Shown piece by piece: positions 10,572-21,300 of a stretch of 64,000 nt of DNA; position 1 is the stretch's first letter; every line of letters starts with the position of its first letter. The notes under the pieces are model-generated. The model searched no databases and was not told where the DNA came from. It worked only from the letters and a program-made list of their open reading frames with translations. Position numbers and translations under genes: made by a program. This DNA is from Agapetus fuscipes (taxonomy: Eukaryota > Arthropoda > Insecta > Trichoptera > Glossosomatidae). The stretch is from positions 13,949,960 through 14,013,959 of the forward strand of contig OX637333.1 in the NCBI GenBank assembly GCA_951799405.1, read 5' to 3'.

Positions 10572-11904
10572 CCTCTAAGGTAGTGAGTTTTGGTATGATG
10601 TAAATACCTATACGGAGTGAGTTTTTATATAAAGGGTTAAAATAAAAAGTATTATGTTTAACGACTTCAACACAATAATAAATAATAAAACTTACCATTT
10701 TTCAAAGAAAAAAAAATTAAAACTTACCATTTTTCAAAGTTTTTATTGAAAAATCCTATGTTTATTTCAGGTGTCGTCAACTATTGGTTGCGGTGTCAAA
10801 ATATTCGTAAACTAGTAAAATAATCTTCACTTCACTAAAAGTAATTGAAAACTTACACTTACAAAATAATTAAATATACATATAAATACATAGATGAAAC
10901 ACAAAACATGACTAATAATGTTTTTTAGTGTGGTAGGCTTTGAAACATGGATGTATACACAAAGCGACGTTGCACACTTCACACATGAATTTTGTGTCTT
11001 TTCGACACTTTGGTCGTACAGTTGTATGACTGCACACGTGACACTTTCTTTGGGTCCTGCTTCCTTGTGCCTGTGTTTGGGGAACAGGGAAGGGGAAGTG
11101 CCTTTCCGTTAGTCATAGTGGCACATCCTCAACCCTTCTTCCTCCGATGCATTCGGTTTACGCGCTTCTTGTCTTCTGCGTTTAGATGTAGACGGCTCAG
11201 GGTCATCTTCTACCTCTGACGATGAAGATTCTTCAGAAGAGCTATCAGACTCAATAGGTAAATCGTCAATATTTTCGTATAACTCTTCATCTTCGCTTTC
11301 AACTAAAGCATCGAAGATGTCCTTTTCACTAACCCTATGCGACATGATCGTAAATTGAGGGACAGATAATTTATAAAAGAAAAATTACAACACAAAAATT
11401 CCGCAACACAAAGTTACAAACGGGCTCTTGCTATCAAATAGTACGTAAATAAAGGTATGCAAAGAATAAAAATATTGTCAATAAAACACAAAAACACCAA
11501 ACAAAATACGTTTTTTTTTAAATAAAACCGTGTTCAAAACTTTCAAAAAGTTATCACCAAACAATTTACGTAAGAAAAACTGTATAAAAATGCAATTTTC
11601 GCGGGAGAAATATCGGTATACGCGATGACAAGCGCGCACGTGTTCAAACTGGTTTCAAACACCACGAAAGATGATTGTGACGTCACACATACTTTGAAAT
11701 CGCTTTTGTAAAGTCGATAATACCGCTAACTTCGTTTAGTTTTTAAAATATTATGGAGGAAAGCCGCTAGATGCCGTTGGTTAATCCATTTCTGACGTTT
11801 GCTTATGAATAAAGCCTGTATGACCACAACCGTACCGGTACGGCCATACTTCGATTTGCAATGACATTTACCGCCGTACGGGTACGGCCATACTACCTTA
11901 GAGG
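10572..11904 (-). mobile_element. Internally deleted piggyBac-type element
   Basis: Both ends carry the inverted repeat CCTCTAAGGTAGT, flanked on each side by TTAA (10568-10571 and 11905-11908), the piggyBac target site. On the minus strand the transposase N-terminus (11109-11345) starts MSHRVSEKDIFDAL and continues in the acidic, Ser-rich style of this family. The C-terminal cysteine-rich domain (10912 to about 11080) follows in another frame, with CHVCSH, CEVCNVALCIHPCF and YHTKKHY then stop. The catalytic DDD core between them is missing. At 1333 bp it is a deletion derivative that could only be moved by a partner transposase. The right subterminal region has repeated ccgtac-ggtacggccat motifs. 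Confidence 0.88.
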
Positions 11905-12396
11905 TTAAGAGAAAATTCAAATATTTACTCCATTATACATTATAGTTAAAACAACCAACCCTACATTGACGGGCATTTAAAATTACTTCACACATCACCA
12001 TAGAGTGAAACAATAGCGGCAGTAGGATGAAAAAAATACAGCTTTGTACTTGAACACAATGAGACATCATTTTGATACCTTCTATTTCAAATTCACAATT
12101 CTTGTTACACAAAAATTTTAATTGCAGCAAATTTAAATTGGCTGCAGTTTGGTAATCGAATCGTAACATTTTACATCTATTATCTAAGCACACAATTAAG
12201 AGCATAAAAATTTGGGAAAGTGACAAATAATTGACAACTTTATCCTAACCTCACTTTACACAAAAACATGATATGAATGTTATGTTTGCGTGTTGAATTA
12301 TTTACTTCTGTTGGTGATTTGTCGCAAAACATTTGCGAGGAGTATAATACTAAATTTCATATTTTGTTATTGGTTGCTAAGGATGGCGGTGATACC
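11905..12396. other. Unassigned intron 3 sequence
   Basis: AT-rich and without a recognised gene. It contains aaatttaaattggctgcag (about 12128), a motif that recurs at 10136 and 53320 and, inverted, at 54530. At 12368 gttggttgctaaggatggc resembles a phrase near 52058. Confidence 0.4.
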
Positions 12397-13979
12397 CAGT
12401 GGCGTAGCGTGCCATCCGGCGCCTGGGGCGCGAGACCCATTTTGCCGCCCCCATTCTATAGGTTCTTAATTAAAATTAAATTTCACATGCAATGAGGTAC
12501 CTTTTATTGAAGTTAAAATAGGATTAGCGGTTTTACAAGCGGATTCTACGGGCCTTAGGGCCCTACCTCACCGGGATGCCATGGCGATGTCGCCGGCTAC
12601 GTATCCAAACAATTCATATTACAATGTATGACAGGTAACTCACTTGGCGACGGGTTGGCTACGTCGCCAATTTGGAAGCGTAGCCACGACTGTCGGCTCC
12701 CTGTGTGGAGACTGGCGACCGTGGCGACCTGGCGACGTCGCCAGTAAAATGTACAGGAGCAAGCTGCGGCTCACTCACTCAGTGTCCAACCAGCCGCCAA
12801 GATGGACGCAAAATGAGTTTCACTACAGAAAGATTCATTGTAGAAATTCAAAATCCACGATGTTTATGGGATTCCGCCATAAAAAATTGTTCCGATCGTA
12901 ATTTAAAAATAAAACGTTGGAACGAAATAATTAATTTATTCAAAGAAAAAGATGAGATGACGGTGGTTTCGAAAAAACACCACTTCAACTTCGATCTGAT
13001 ATAAAAGGATGGACCCATAACTTCTTAGGTTTCTTCTTTTTAAACTTTTTGCGACGCACATAATAAATAAGTGCGATTTCTTCTATGCACGAAGCGTCCA
13101 TTCTCGATACGAGGGAGAAGTGAACTGACAGATGGTCACCACTGGCTACTCCATTTGGCGACCGTAGGTAGCCAGAGGTAGCCATGGCTACGTAGCCAGC
13201 GACTTCGCCATGGCATCCCGGTGAGATAGGGCCCTTATGAGCAGCGAAGTCAGAAATAACTTTGTCAAAATCAATATTAGCAGCCAATTCTTGTTCAATC
13301 GACAATATAGCCAAGTTTGATAGTCTAGCGGAGCTCATAGTAGATCTGAGGTAATTTTTTATTAGCTTCAACTTCGAAAAACTTCTCTCACAACTTGCAA
13401 CACTAATCGCCAAAGTCAAATATATACGAATCAAGATGACTATATTTGGAACCGAAATTCCGAGATTCAGTTTTTGAATGAACTGGAGGAGCTCCAGTGG
13501 TCCTTTACCACTTATATCTTCCTCTGATTCAAAACAGGCAACAACAACAAACTGCTGAAGACGCTTCCGCTCCATCTGAAACTCGTCCTTGTCGATGTCT
13601 TCTAATACATGGGAAAGATCACACTCTAACTTGCTGTCCAAAAGTTTCGCTGGCATCAAAAATCCGAACTTGTCCGATATTTCTTGAATTTGCTGGAATC
13701 GAGTCGTCATTTCTTGAATGATCTTGTCGAATGATGCGATCACCTCTCGACGAATTTCCTGTTCGTGAGACAAAGCTGCATCTTCAGAAGATTCATCGCC
13801 ATGCATGCGTTTTTACCTGCGAATTCTTCTCGTTTTGAGTTCGATTCCGAGCTTTTCGCAGAGAGTCTTAGCAAAGTCAATTGCTTCTTGCACGAAACGG
13901 TCTCTACTTTCCACTAACAGGGTTTTCAAAGCGCAGGGTTTCTGAGCACACTTATCCACACTTAGTCCTCGTTGCTGCA
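12397..13979 (-). pseudogene. hAT transposase pseudogene (ZMYM1-like), 5'-truncated
   Basis: The left end at 12397 is the hAT-type terminus CAGTGGCGTAGCGTGCC, preceded by GTGATACC (a possible target duplication). On the minus strand the C-terminal dimerisation domain is clear: LTLAISVASCERSFSKLKLI, then NYLRSTMSSARLSNLA and LSIEQELA. The upstream coding part (13816-13979, VESRDRFVQEAIDFAK) is separated by an in-frame TAA at 13813-13815. The last codons and stop (12533-12557) are split from the rest by a 677-bp MITE. The 5' end and its terminal repeat are missing. It is inactive. Confidence 0.8.
12558..13234. mobile_element. PIF/Harbinger-type MITE nested in the hAT pseudogene
   Basis: Its terminal inverted repeats start GGGCCCTACCTCACCGGGAT and GGGCCCTATCTCACCGGGAT (19 of 20 match) and remain similar for about 45 bp. 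It is flanked by TTA on both sides (12555-12557 and 13235-13237). A 3-bp TTA duplication and a GGG start fit PIF/Harbinger. It is 677 bp long with no transposase. Its insertion splits the hAT reading frame just before its final codons. Confidence 0.85.
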
Positions 13980-14179
13980 GGTAATACATTTTAATATTTT
14001 CAAATGTATAAAATAATGTACGATGTGTTTTTGTAAATCATGTATGATGTGTTTTATCGCGGGGACTTTCACATTTCTTGTAATAGCAACTGTCATGCAA
14101 CTGCGCGGGTTGGCGCGGGGGGCACGGGGGAGCGGAGTCCGTTGAAAACTAGCGGCCGAGACCATGACACAGCGGACTC

Positions 14180-14720
14180 ATTTTTACTCGCTCAGTCCGC
14201 TCCGCTCACTCCGCTGTCGGTGGAAGCACTTCTATGAAATTTACTGTTACTAGTCGAGCGGAGTCCGTACGGAGTCCGTACGGAGTCCGTACGGAGTCGG
14301 CTGGAAACTCGCTCAACTCTGCGACCACTTTTGTAACTCTTTGTACTCGCTCAGTCCGCTCCGCTCACTCGCTGTCGGTGGAAGCACTTCTATGAAATTT
14401 ACTGTTACTAGTCGAGCGGAGTCCGTACGGAGTCCGTACGGAGTCGGCTGGAAACTCGCTCAACTCTGCGACCACTTTTGTAACTCTTTGTACTCGCTCA
14501 GTCCGCTCCGCTCACTCGCTGTCGGTGGAAGCACTTCTATGAAATTTACTGTTACTAGTCGAGCGGAGTCCGTACGGAGTCCGCTGGAAACTCGCTCAAC
14601 TCTGCGACCACTTTTGTAACTCTTTGTACTTGCTCACTCGCTGTCGGTGGAAGCACTTGTATGAAATTTACTGTTGCTAGTCGAGCGGAGTCCATACGGA
14701 GTTCGCTCCGCTCGCAGTGG
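14180..14720 (+). repeat. Nested tandem repeat, ~150-bp unit with 11-bp palindromic sub-units
   Basis: The marker tagtcgagcg recurs at 14251, 14409, 14556 and 14678. Each unit contains gctcagtccgctccgctcac, cgctgtcggtggaagcactt and a run of the 11-mer gtccgtacgga. That run has 3, 2 and 1 copies in successive units, which explains the period shrinking from 158 to 147; the last unit is also shortened. GC-rich and in ferritin intron 3. Confidence 0.85.
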
Positions 14721-15004
14721 AAAGTGGGTATAATGGGGCATCTACACGCTTGCGGCAAACGCCTTGAGGCAAGGGCTTGCAAGCGCTTGCAAGTTCTTGG
14801 AAAACCAAACAGGGTCATCCACACGCTTGTGCGTGCGTCTGTGTGTGTTAGAATAAGCAAGCATGGCGGACGTCCAGTTTTTAGCTATAACATTTGGATA
14901 AACTTATTTTTATTTAAAAAAAAAAAACAAAATAAAAAGAGAGAAACTAAAAAGAAACGAATAATTCAGCAAAGACGATGGTGGATGATCAAAATTCATA
15001 GAAA

Positions 15005-15229
15005 TTATTGTCCAGCTCCTCGGACATGCCCCTCATGGTCAGGTAGTCTATCAGCTTAATGGCGTGCTCTATAGGCAGGTGGAGTTCCATACCTTGGCAG
15101 ACAGGGAGCTCTTGTCCTCAGCACACTCGGGCCAAAGCAGCTTATTGTCCAGCTCCTCGGACTTGCCCCTCATGGTCAGGTAGTCTATCAGCTTAATGGC
15201 GTGCTCTATAGGCAGGTGGAGTTCCATAC
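15005..15229 (-). pseudogene. Two partial tandem copies of ferritin exon 3
   Basis: The 3' part of exon 3 (about 113 nt) plus 24 nt of intron recurs with a period of exactly 137 bp. The marker tcagcttaat falls at 15051, 15188 and 15325. The middle copy (15093-15205) keeps the codons from EHAIKL to SSLSAK and a perfect donor, with M-to-I and silent differences. The leftmost copy is truncated at 15005. Only 24 nt separate the true donor from the next exon copy, too short for an intron. Joining exon 2 in phase 0 to the ATAG acceptor-like site would soon hit a stop. I read these as non-coding duplicates, although the intact donor could compete in splicing. Confidence 0.85.
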
Positions 15230-15397
15230 CTTGGCAGACAAGGAGCTCTTGTCCTCAGCACACTCGGGCCACAGCAGCTTATTGTCCAGCTCCTCGGACT
15301 TGCCCCTCATGGTCAGGTAGTCCATCAGCTTAATGGCGTGCTCGCGCTCCTCGCCGGCTGCTTCGAAGAACAAGTTGGAGAAACCGAGGAGGTTCAC
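15230..15397 (-). CDS. Fer1HCH: Ferritin exon 3: helix B and loop
   Basis: 168 nt, 56 codons, phase 0 at both ends, acceptor TTCTCCCAG and donor AAG|GTATGG. It encodes VNLLGFSNLFFEAAGEEREH and continues through IKLMDYLTMRGK to SSLSAK. The EEREH block supplies two glutamates and one histidine of the ferroxidase centre. Its 3' part, with the first 24 nt of the following intron, is tandemly repeated downstream (see 15005-15229). Reading through the donor reaches a stop after seven codons. Confidence 0.93.
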
Positions 15398-16115
15398 CTG
15401 GGAGAATTGAAGAAACCAATCAATTGACATAAAATATAATAGACATTTCATATAAGTATTTCACATAACAAAAAGAACATGCAAGAGCACTCAGAGGTTT
15501 GTCGGCGCACTCGGAAATGGCGGATCATTGTATTGAGAATGATCATACTTTTGACATTAACAATGCAGTGGTCTTGCGTTCTGAGAGCGTTGGTAGGCGG
15601 CTGATGGCTTTCGAAGCAATGTATATACAAAAATATTTGAAAAATGTAGTAAACATTCAAATCCCTCCTGTCTCTCCACTATTGGCAAATAGCAATACAT
15701 GAATGACGCTACCGCCATATAAATTCTCAGTGTTTTATTTTTTGTTTTTTTATACTCTTTATTTTCCCAACATAAAATTGTATAAATAACTATGTACCTA
15801 GTAATAATTTATTAAAAAAAATCCTATAACTTTTGAATTTATTTACAATATTTAGAAATAATTATGATTTGTTCATTACCTACATAATAATAATCTCTTC
15901 TTCCTCTTTATAGAAATTCCAATAACAATTTTATACCAATCTAAAATTTGTTTATATAATATCAACAATAATATTTTAAATAATCAATTATTTTTATAAC
16001 TTAGACTATTTCATATCTATGTGTATTGTTTTGAATAATTTTAATTTTTAATCTTTGAACAATGGTTAAATACCTACCTATTTTATTTACCTATTTGAAT
16101 TTTGTGAATTTCTAG
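15398..16115. other. Unassigned intron 2 sequence
   Basis: AT-rich, no gene seen. 16100-16290 contains cctgatgatgactacgaag, tagtcgaaaacgtttgtgtc and cacagtgttaatgcacc. The last phrase recurs at about 35850 (cacagtgttaatacacaa), so a low-copy repeat is likely. Confidence 0.4.
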
Positions 16116-16344
16116 TGTACCTTCTGACAAATATTATAATTTTTTTAACACCTGATGATGACTACGAAGTAGTCGAAAACGTTTGTGTCCTCCATATAAA
16201 TAATAAAAAAAGTGAAAATAAAACAAGATTTTTTAATAACTACATAAAGATGAATTTTCACAGTGTTAATGCACCAACCATCCAAAATATTTCATATAAG
16301 TAGTTATCGTAAAATAAATGATGTGGTTTTATTTTATTTTAGCA

Positions 16345-16625
16345 TTAAGGTTGTATGAGATTTTAAGAAGATTTTAAATATCGGGACTAAGAACCTCTTT
16401 AATTGTTTTATGGAAGTATTTTTGTGATTTTCCTAATTTTACAGCGAAAAAACTTTGATTGTCCCTGGCCAAATGTCGTTACTGAAGTACATAACTCTAT
16501 GTTTTAACTCAAGCATTACGTTTCATAAAAAAATAATGTAAATTATCTTGACGCTCCTAGTCAGCGTTTAAGTTTTTATAAACTTTTGCTTAAACACTAT
16601 GTTTGAGTATTAACGGCTGCGTTTC
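16345..16625 (-). repeat. Diverged inverted copy of repeat D (right half)
   Basis: It matches 6540-6812 in reverse orientation. Shared phrases include cgggactaagaacctcttta, caagcattacgtttcataa and aaaaataatgtaaattatc. Confidence 0.6.
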
Positions 16626-16916
16626 TGATACAGAAAGACAATTACGTACAATTATGAAAGAAAATATTCTGCACAAGTATCTTACATTTATAAAATAACT
16701 TGAACATTTTTTTGCGTCTTAAAGCCGAAGACGTTGTGTGCGCAGATATATTTTTTAAATATAACAAAAACATTCTGTTTTGTAAGTGTCGCTGTATCAC
16801 ACGCGGCGTGCATTTTTTATAAAATAATCTATGTGGAAGTCTCAGTGGTAGCAAACGAGGGTATTAAAACAAATTATGCCGAAAAAATATATTTTCATTT
16901 TATATATCATTGATTA

Positions 16917-17032
16917 TCGTGACTTATAGGTTGGTATGAGGCTGACCCCCCAAGGCACGGCTTACTCAGCTTTCACAAGAAATGAGTAGATATACATAAC
17001 TCTTCGACTTAGATTGTAGATTATAGATTGTG
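16917..17032 (+). mobile_element. Family A fragment, heavily deleted
   Basis: The 5' end gacttataggttggtatgag and the tail cttagattgtagattatag remain; most of the middle is lost or replaced. Confidence 0.55.
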
Positions 17033-17760
17033 GTTATCACGCACAAAATGATTCATTTTAATACAACTAGGGGCGTTGCCCCTGGCTGCTAAGCAGCCCA
17101 ACCCCGTAACATTTCGTGAATGTGTATATTGCGCATAGTTTCCTCGCGTTAAAATTCGGAAAACATGTAAAATAAAAACATGCAATCTTAGTAAAAGAAA
17201 ATCGACCACCCATACTTTAAGAAATGGTTCACTTTGCAGATTTCAGCTGTGTTTCAGGGAAGGTTGGCAAGAGTTGCAGGGCTTATGTTCATTTGAGAAT
17301 GGGTTTTTATGTTGTAAGTCCACATGGGCCATTTGTAAGCGTGAATTTTTACCTGTCTGCTTGTTGGAATGCATTTAATATGAATCTCAAATGGTATGTA
17401 TCTTTGCAACTAAGATTATAGAACTAAACAAACTAATTTCCTTGACTTATAGGTTAGTATGTGGCTGACCACCCATACTGTAAGCAATGGTTCACCATGC
17501 AAATTTCATCTCTTTTTGAGAATAAGTCGGCAAGAGTTGCAGGGCTTATGTTCATTTGAGATTGGGTTTTTATTTTGTAAGTCCACATGGGCCATTTGTA
17601 AGCGCGAATTATTACCTGTCTGCTTGTGGGAATGCATTTAATATGAATCTCAAATAGTATGTATCTTTGCAACTTAGATTATAGAACTAAACAAAATAAT
17701 TTCCTTGACTTATAGGTTAGTATGTGGCTGACCAGCCATACTGTAAGTAATGGTTCACCA

Positions 17761-18026
17761 TCTAAATCTAATTCTAAATCTAAATCTAAGCTGCAAAGAT
17801 ATGTATCATTTGAGATTCATATTAAATACATTCCCATAAGCAGACATGCATAATTTCGCGCTTACACACGCCACATGTGGACCTACAATATAAAAAACCC
17901 AATCTCAAATGAACATAAGCCCTGCAATTCTTGCCGACCTTCCCTGAAGCAGGGGTGACATTGGCAAAGTGGACCATTTTTTACAGTATGGGTGGTCAGT
18001 CGCATACCAACCTATCAGTCAAGGAA
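17761..18026 (-). mobile_element. Family A element inserted into another family A unit
   Basis: A complete minus-strand copy, with 5' end CCTTGACTGATAGG and tail (GATTTA)n, interrupts the plus-strand unit at ggttcaccat|gcaaatttt. This demonstrates a later round of transposition. Confidence 0.8.
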
Positions 18027-18362
18027 TGCAAATTTTATCTCTGTTTGAGGAAAAGTCGGCAAGGGTTGCAGAGCTTATGTTCATTTGAGATTAGGTTATT
18101 ATGTTATAAGTCTACATGGGGCATCTGTAAGCGCGAACTTATACCTGTCTGCTTGTTGGAATGCATTTAATATGAATCTGAAATGGTATGTATCTTTGCA
18201 AATTAGATTATAGAACTTAACAAAATAATTTCCTTGACTTATAGGTTAGTATGTGGCTGACCACCCATACTGTAAGCAATGGTTCACCATACAAATTTTA
18301 TCTCTGTTTGAGGAAAAGACGGCAAGAGTTGCAGGGCTTATGTTCATTTGAGATTGGTTTTT

Positions 18363-21300
18363 TAATAATAATAATAATAACAGGCTGATTTATTTTAAAT
18401 TACACATGATAAGAGAGCGCCGTTTTTGTGTGTGTCACACCTCAAGGGCCCTCTCCGATCATGGATAAGACTTTCTAAACAAGTGTGCCTTGAGTGCTCC
18501 TCGAAATACACCCACAGATTTGGAGTTCTTCACTCCGGGTGGCAGTCTGTTCCACTTCACCGGCCCCGCAACACGGAAAGCGCGGTCTCCGAAGTTTGTA
18601 CGAATCTGACAGCGCGGCTGAACCAAATTGACTACTCCATCACCCGCAGATCTGAGTGTCTGCCTCCTAACACCCATTTCAACAGGTGAAATCATATCAG
18701 CCAGATAAGGTGGGGCCAAGCCATTGATGGCTTTATATACCATTAAACAAACACGGAAGACCACCCTCTCCGGGAAACGAAGCCAATGAAGTTTTTTTAA
18801 CAGCGGGGTGATGTGAGCGAATTTGGGAATCCCGAATATGAGTCTTGCTGCCGAATTCAACACAGATTGAAAGCGATTAAACTGTTTCTTCGGCTGACCA
18901 CTATAAAGCGTCGAGCAATAGTCAATCCGCGACATCACAAACGCACTCACCAGGGTCTTAACCGCATCTGACGGCAGACATTTTCTTATTGCCTTTATTT
19001 GGCGAAGCGAAAAAAAAGAAGAAGCTATTGTGGCATCTATTTGCCTATCCAGTGTCAGGTTACGATCCAGTAAGACTCCTAGAAGTCTTACCGAATCAGA
19101 AGGCTGGATTAGCTTACCTCCTATGGAGAGTGGTACTCTATTCACCAGAAGGTGGTCACGCCTCGATGTGGCTGCCCAGAGTATCTCCGTCTTATCCATG
19201 TTTAAGATTAGGCCATTGTTCCTCATCCACCCACCGACCTCCGCGATACACCCAGAGACCCTGCAACTGAGGTCCTCAGCCATGTCTGGCCGAGAATGAG
19301 AGTATATTTGCCAGTCATCTGCATATGAGTGTGCGATGAGGCCCCATTTTTCAACAATACTCTCAATCTCAGCAGTATACAATATGAAAAGGATCGGACC
19401 CAGCACAGAGCCCTGTGGGACCCCGGAAGACAGCGAGTAGGTAGGTGAAACACTATCACAAATACGCACCGCCTGTCTGCGCTCCACCAGATAGGAAGAA
19501 AACCACGCCAAAGCCCCTCCGGTCAAACCAAATGACACCTCCAATCTCTCAATAAGAATTGGGTGACTTACTGTGTCAAAGGCCGCACTCATATCAAGAA
19601 GCGCCAGTAAGGCTAGATTACCACACTCCACAGCTGATATCATATCCGATACAAGCATGAGCATACCGGTTTCTGTTGAGTGATATTTCCGGTATGCAGA
19701 CTGCCTCTTAGGCATTAAGCCGCTTGCATCCAGATAGGATACCAACCGCCGCGAGACAATCCGCTCCAGCACCTTCGACAAGAATGGCAGATTTGACACA
19801 GGTCTATAATTTGAGGGATCACCGGGATCCAACTGTGGCTTTTTAAGGATTGGCGTGATGTGTGCTACCTTCAAAGACGGAGGAACAGTGGCATCCATTA
19901 GGCATCCATTGATTACCTTAACAATAAATGGAGCCAGCTGCAAGATGCATTCTTTGAGTACCCAGACTGGTACAGGGTCAAGGCCACACTGCTTGTTTGG
20001 CGATCCTACCACGATCTGACACACCTCATCTATGTCAGTTAAATCAAATACTTCGAGTTGCGAAGCACTTCCAATCCTTGAGACAGAAGTACCTGCAACC
20101 CAAGCAAAGTGCAATTGAGGTATTTTGTTTTCAAAATACGTGGCAAAATCGCAAGCAGTCGACGTCAAACCTACACCAGCCCGAGCACTCCCAGACAAGT
20201 TCTCCAGAAGCTTCCACACCTGCTGAGGGGATTTTGCCTCAGCAATCTTTCCACAATAAAAATCGGATTTCTTCTGGAGAATAGCAGACCTGTACACACC
20301 TTGAGCGTCAATCCATGATTGCCTAGTGCTACCTGGCTTACCGTTTTTAAAATTTCGCTCTAGTTTTCGCATATTGCGTTTCAGCGTACGGCATTCATTG
20401 TCAAACCAGATAGCACTGTTTCGCTCTTTGACTACTTTACATTTGATTGGAGCATGCAGCCCAATCAAATCGCCCAAGGATTTATTATACAAGTCTACTA
20501 ACTCGTCCGGTTGCATTGAGACATAGGTTTCCGGACAGCAGACTGGTGAAACAGAAAGATCTTTTTTAAAGATCTCGAGATCGAACCCGTTCCAGCACCT
20601 AGAGGTTATGCTCTTATAAACAGGAACAGGCCGTCCCACATTAAGGCTAGATGTCACCAATCTGTGGTCCGACAAACCTATATCTACTACCTTCGTCTCT
20701 GAAGGTGCGTCCTCCTCTCTGGCTATAACTACATCCAGTAGGCCACCCGCATCATGAGTTGGTGCGCCAACCCACTGTCTGCAGCCATAGTCCGCTAACA
20801 AGGCGGTGAGAGCCACACTGTTAGTGTCGTCTCCACGCTCAAGCCTGACGTTGACATCCCCGACCACCAGAAACATCTCGTTGCGCGTCACAAGAGTCTC
20901 AAATAGTTCCCGGAACTCCCTAAAAAATTCAGCCGTTACAGGCTTGGAGCCCGGACGATAAACTACAGCAACAGTGAGAGCCGCACTCGAAGACACTCGA
21001 CACACAAGGCACTCAAAAGACGTCGTGGGGAAAATTTTGATCTTCTCCACACGAAATCCCGAACGTACCAGCAAGGCCACACCGCCGTGATTGGACCAAG
21101 AGATGCTCTCTGTTCCTTTACCACGGCGCGGCCTTGCCCGTGCTTCCTCAAGCGTCGTGTATCCTAAAGCGCGCAATGCTCTTAGTGATGCAGAGTCGTG
21201 ACTCTCATGCCATGTCTCTGTTAGGGCGAGGATGTCAAGATCATGGCTCTTACAAAAGTCGTCAATTTCAACAATCTTATTTGCAATAGAGCGCGCATTC

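Noticed and set aside
12644..13004. Open frames inside the 677-bp MITE and the apparent extension of the hAT protein through it
   Set aside because: The target duplication and inverted ends show that this is inserted non-coding DNA; the fusion is accidental.
15093..15205. Duplicate of exon 3 as a mutually exclusive alternative exon
   Set aside because: The intervening 24 nt cannot be an intron, and joining exon 2 to the acceptor-like ATAG gives a quick stop. It is kept as a duplicate, not a coding exon.
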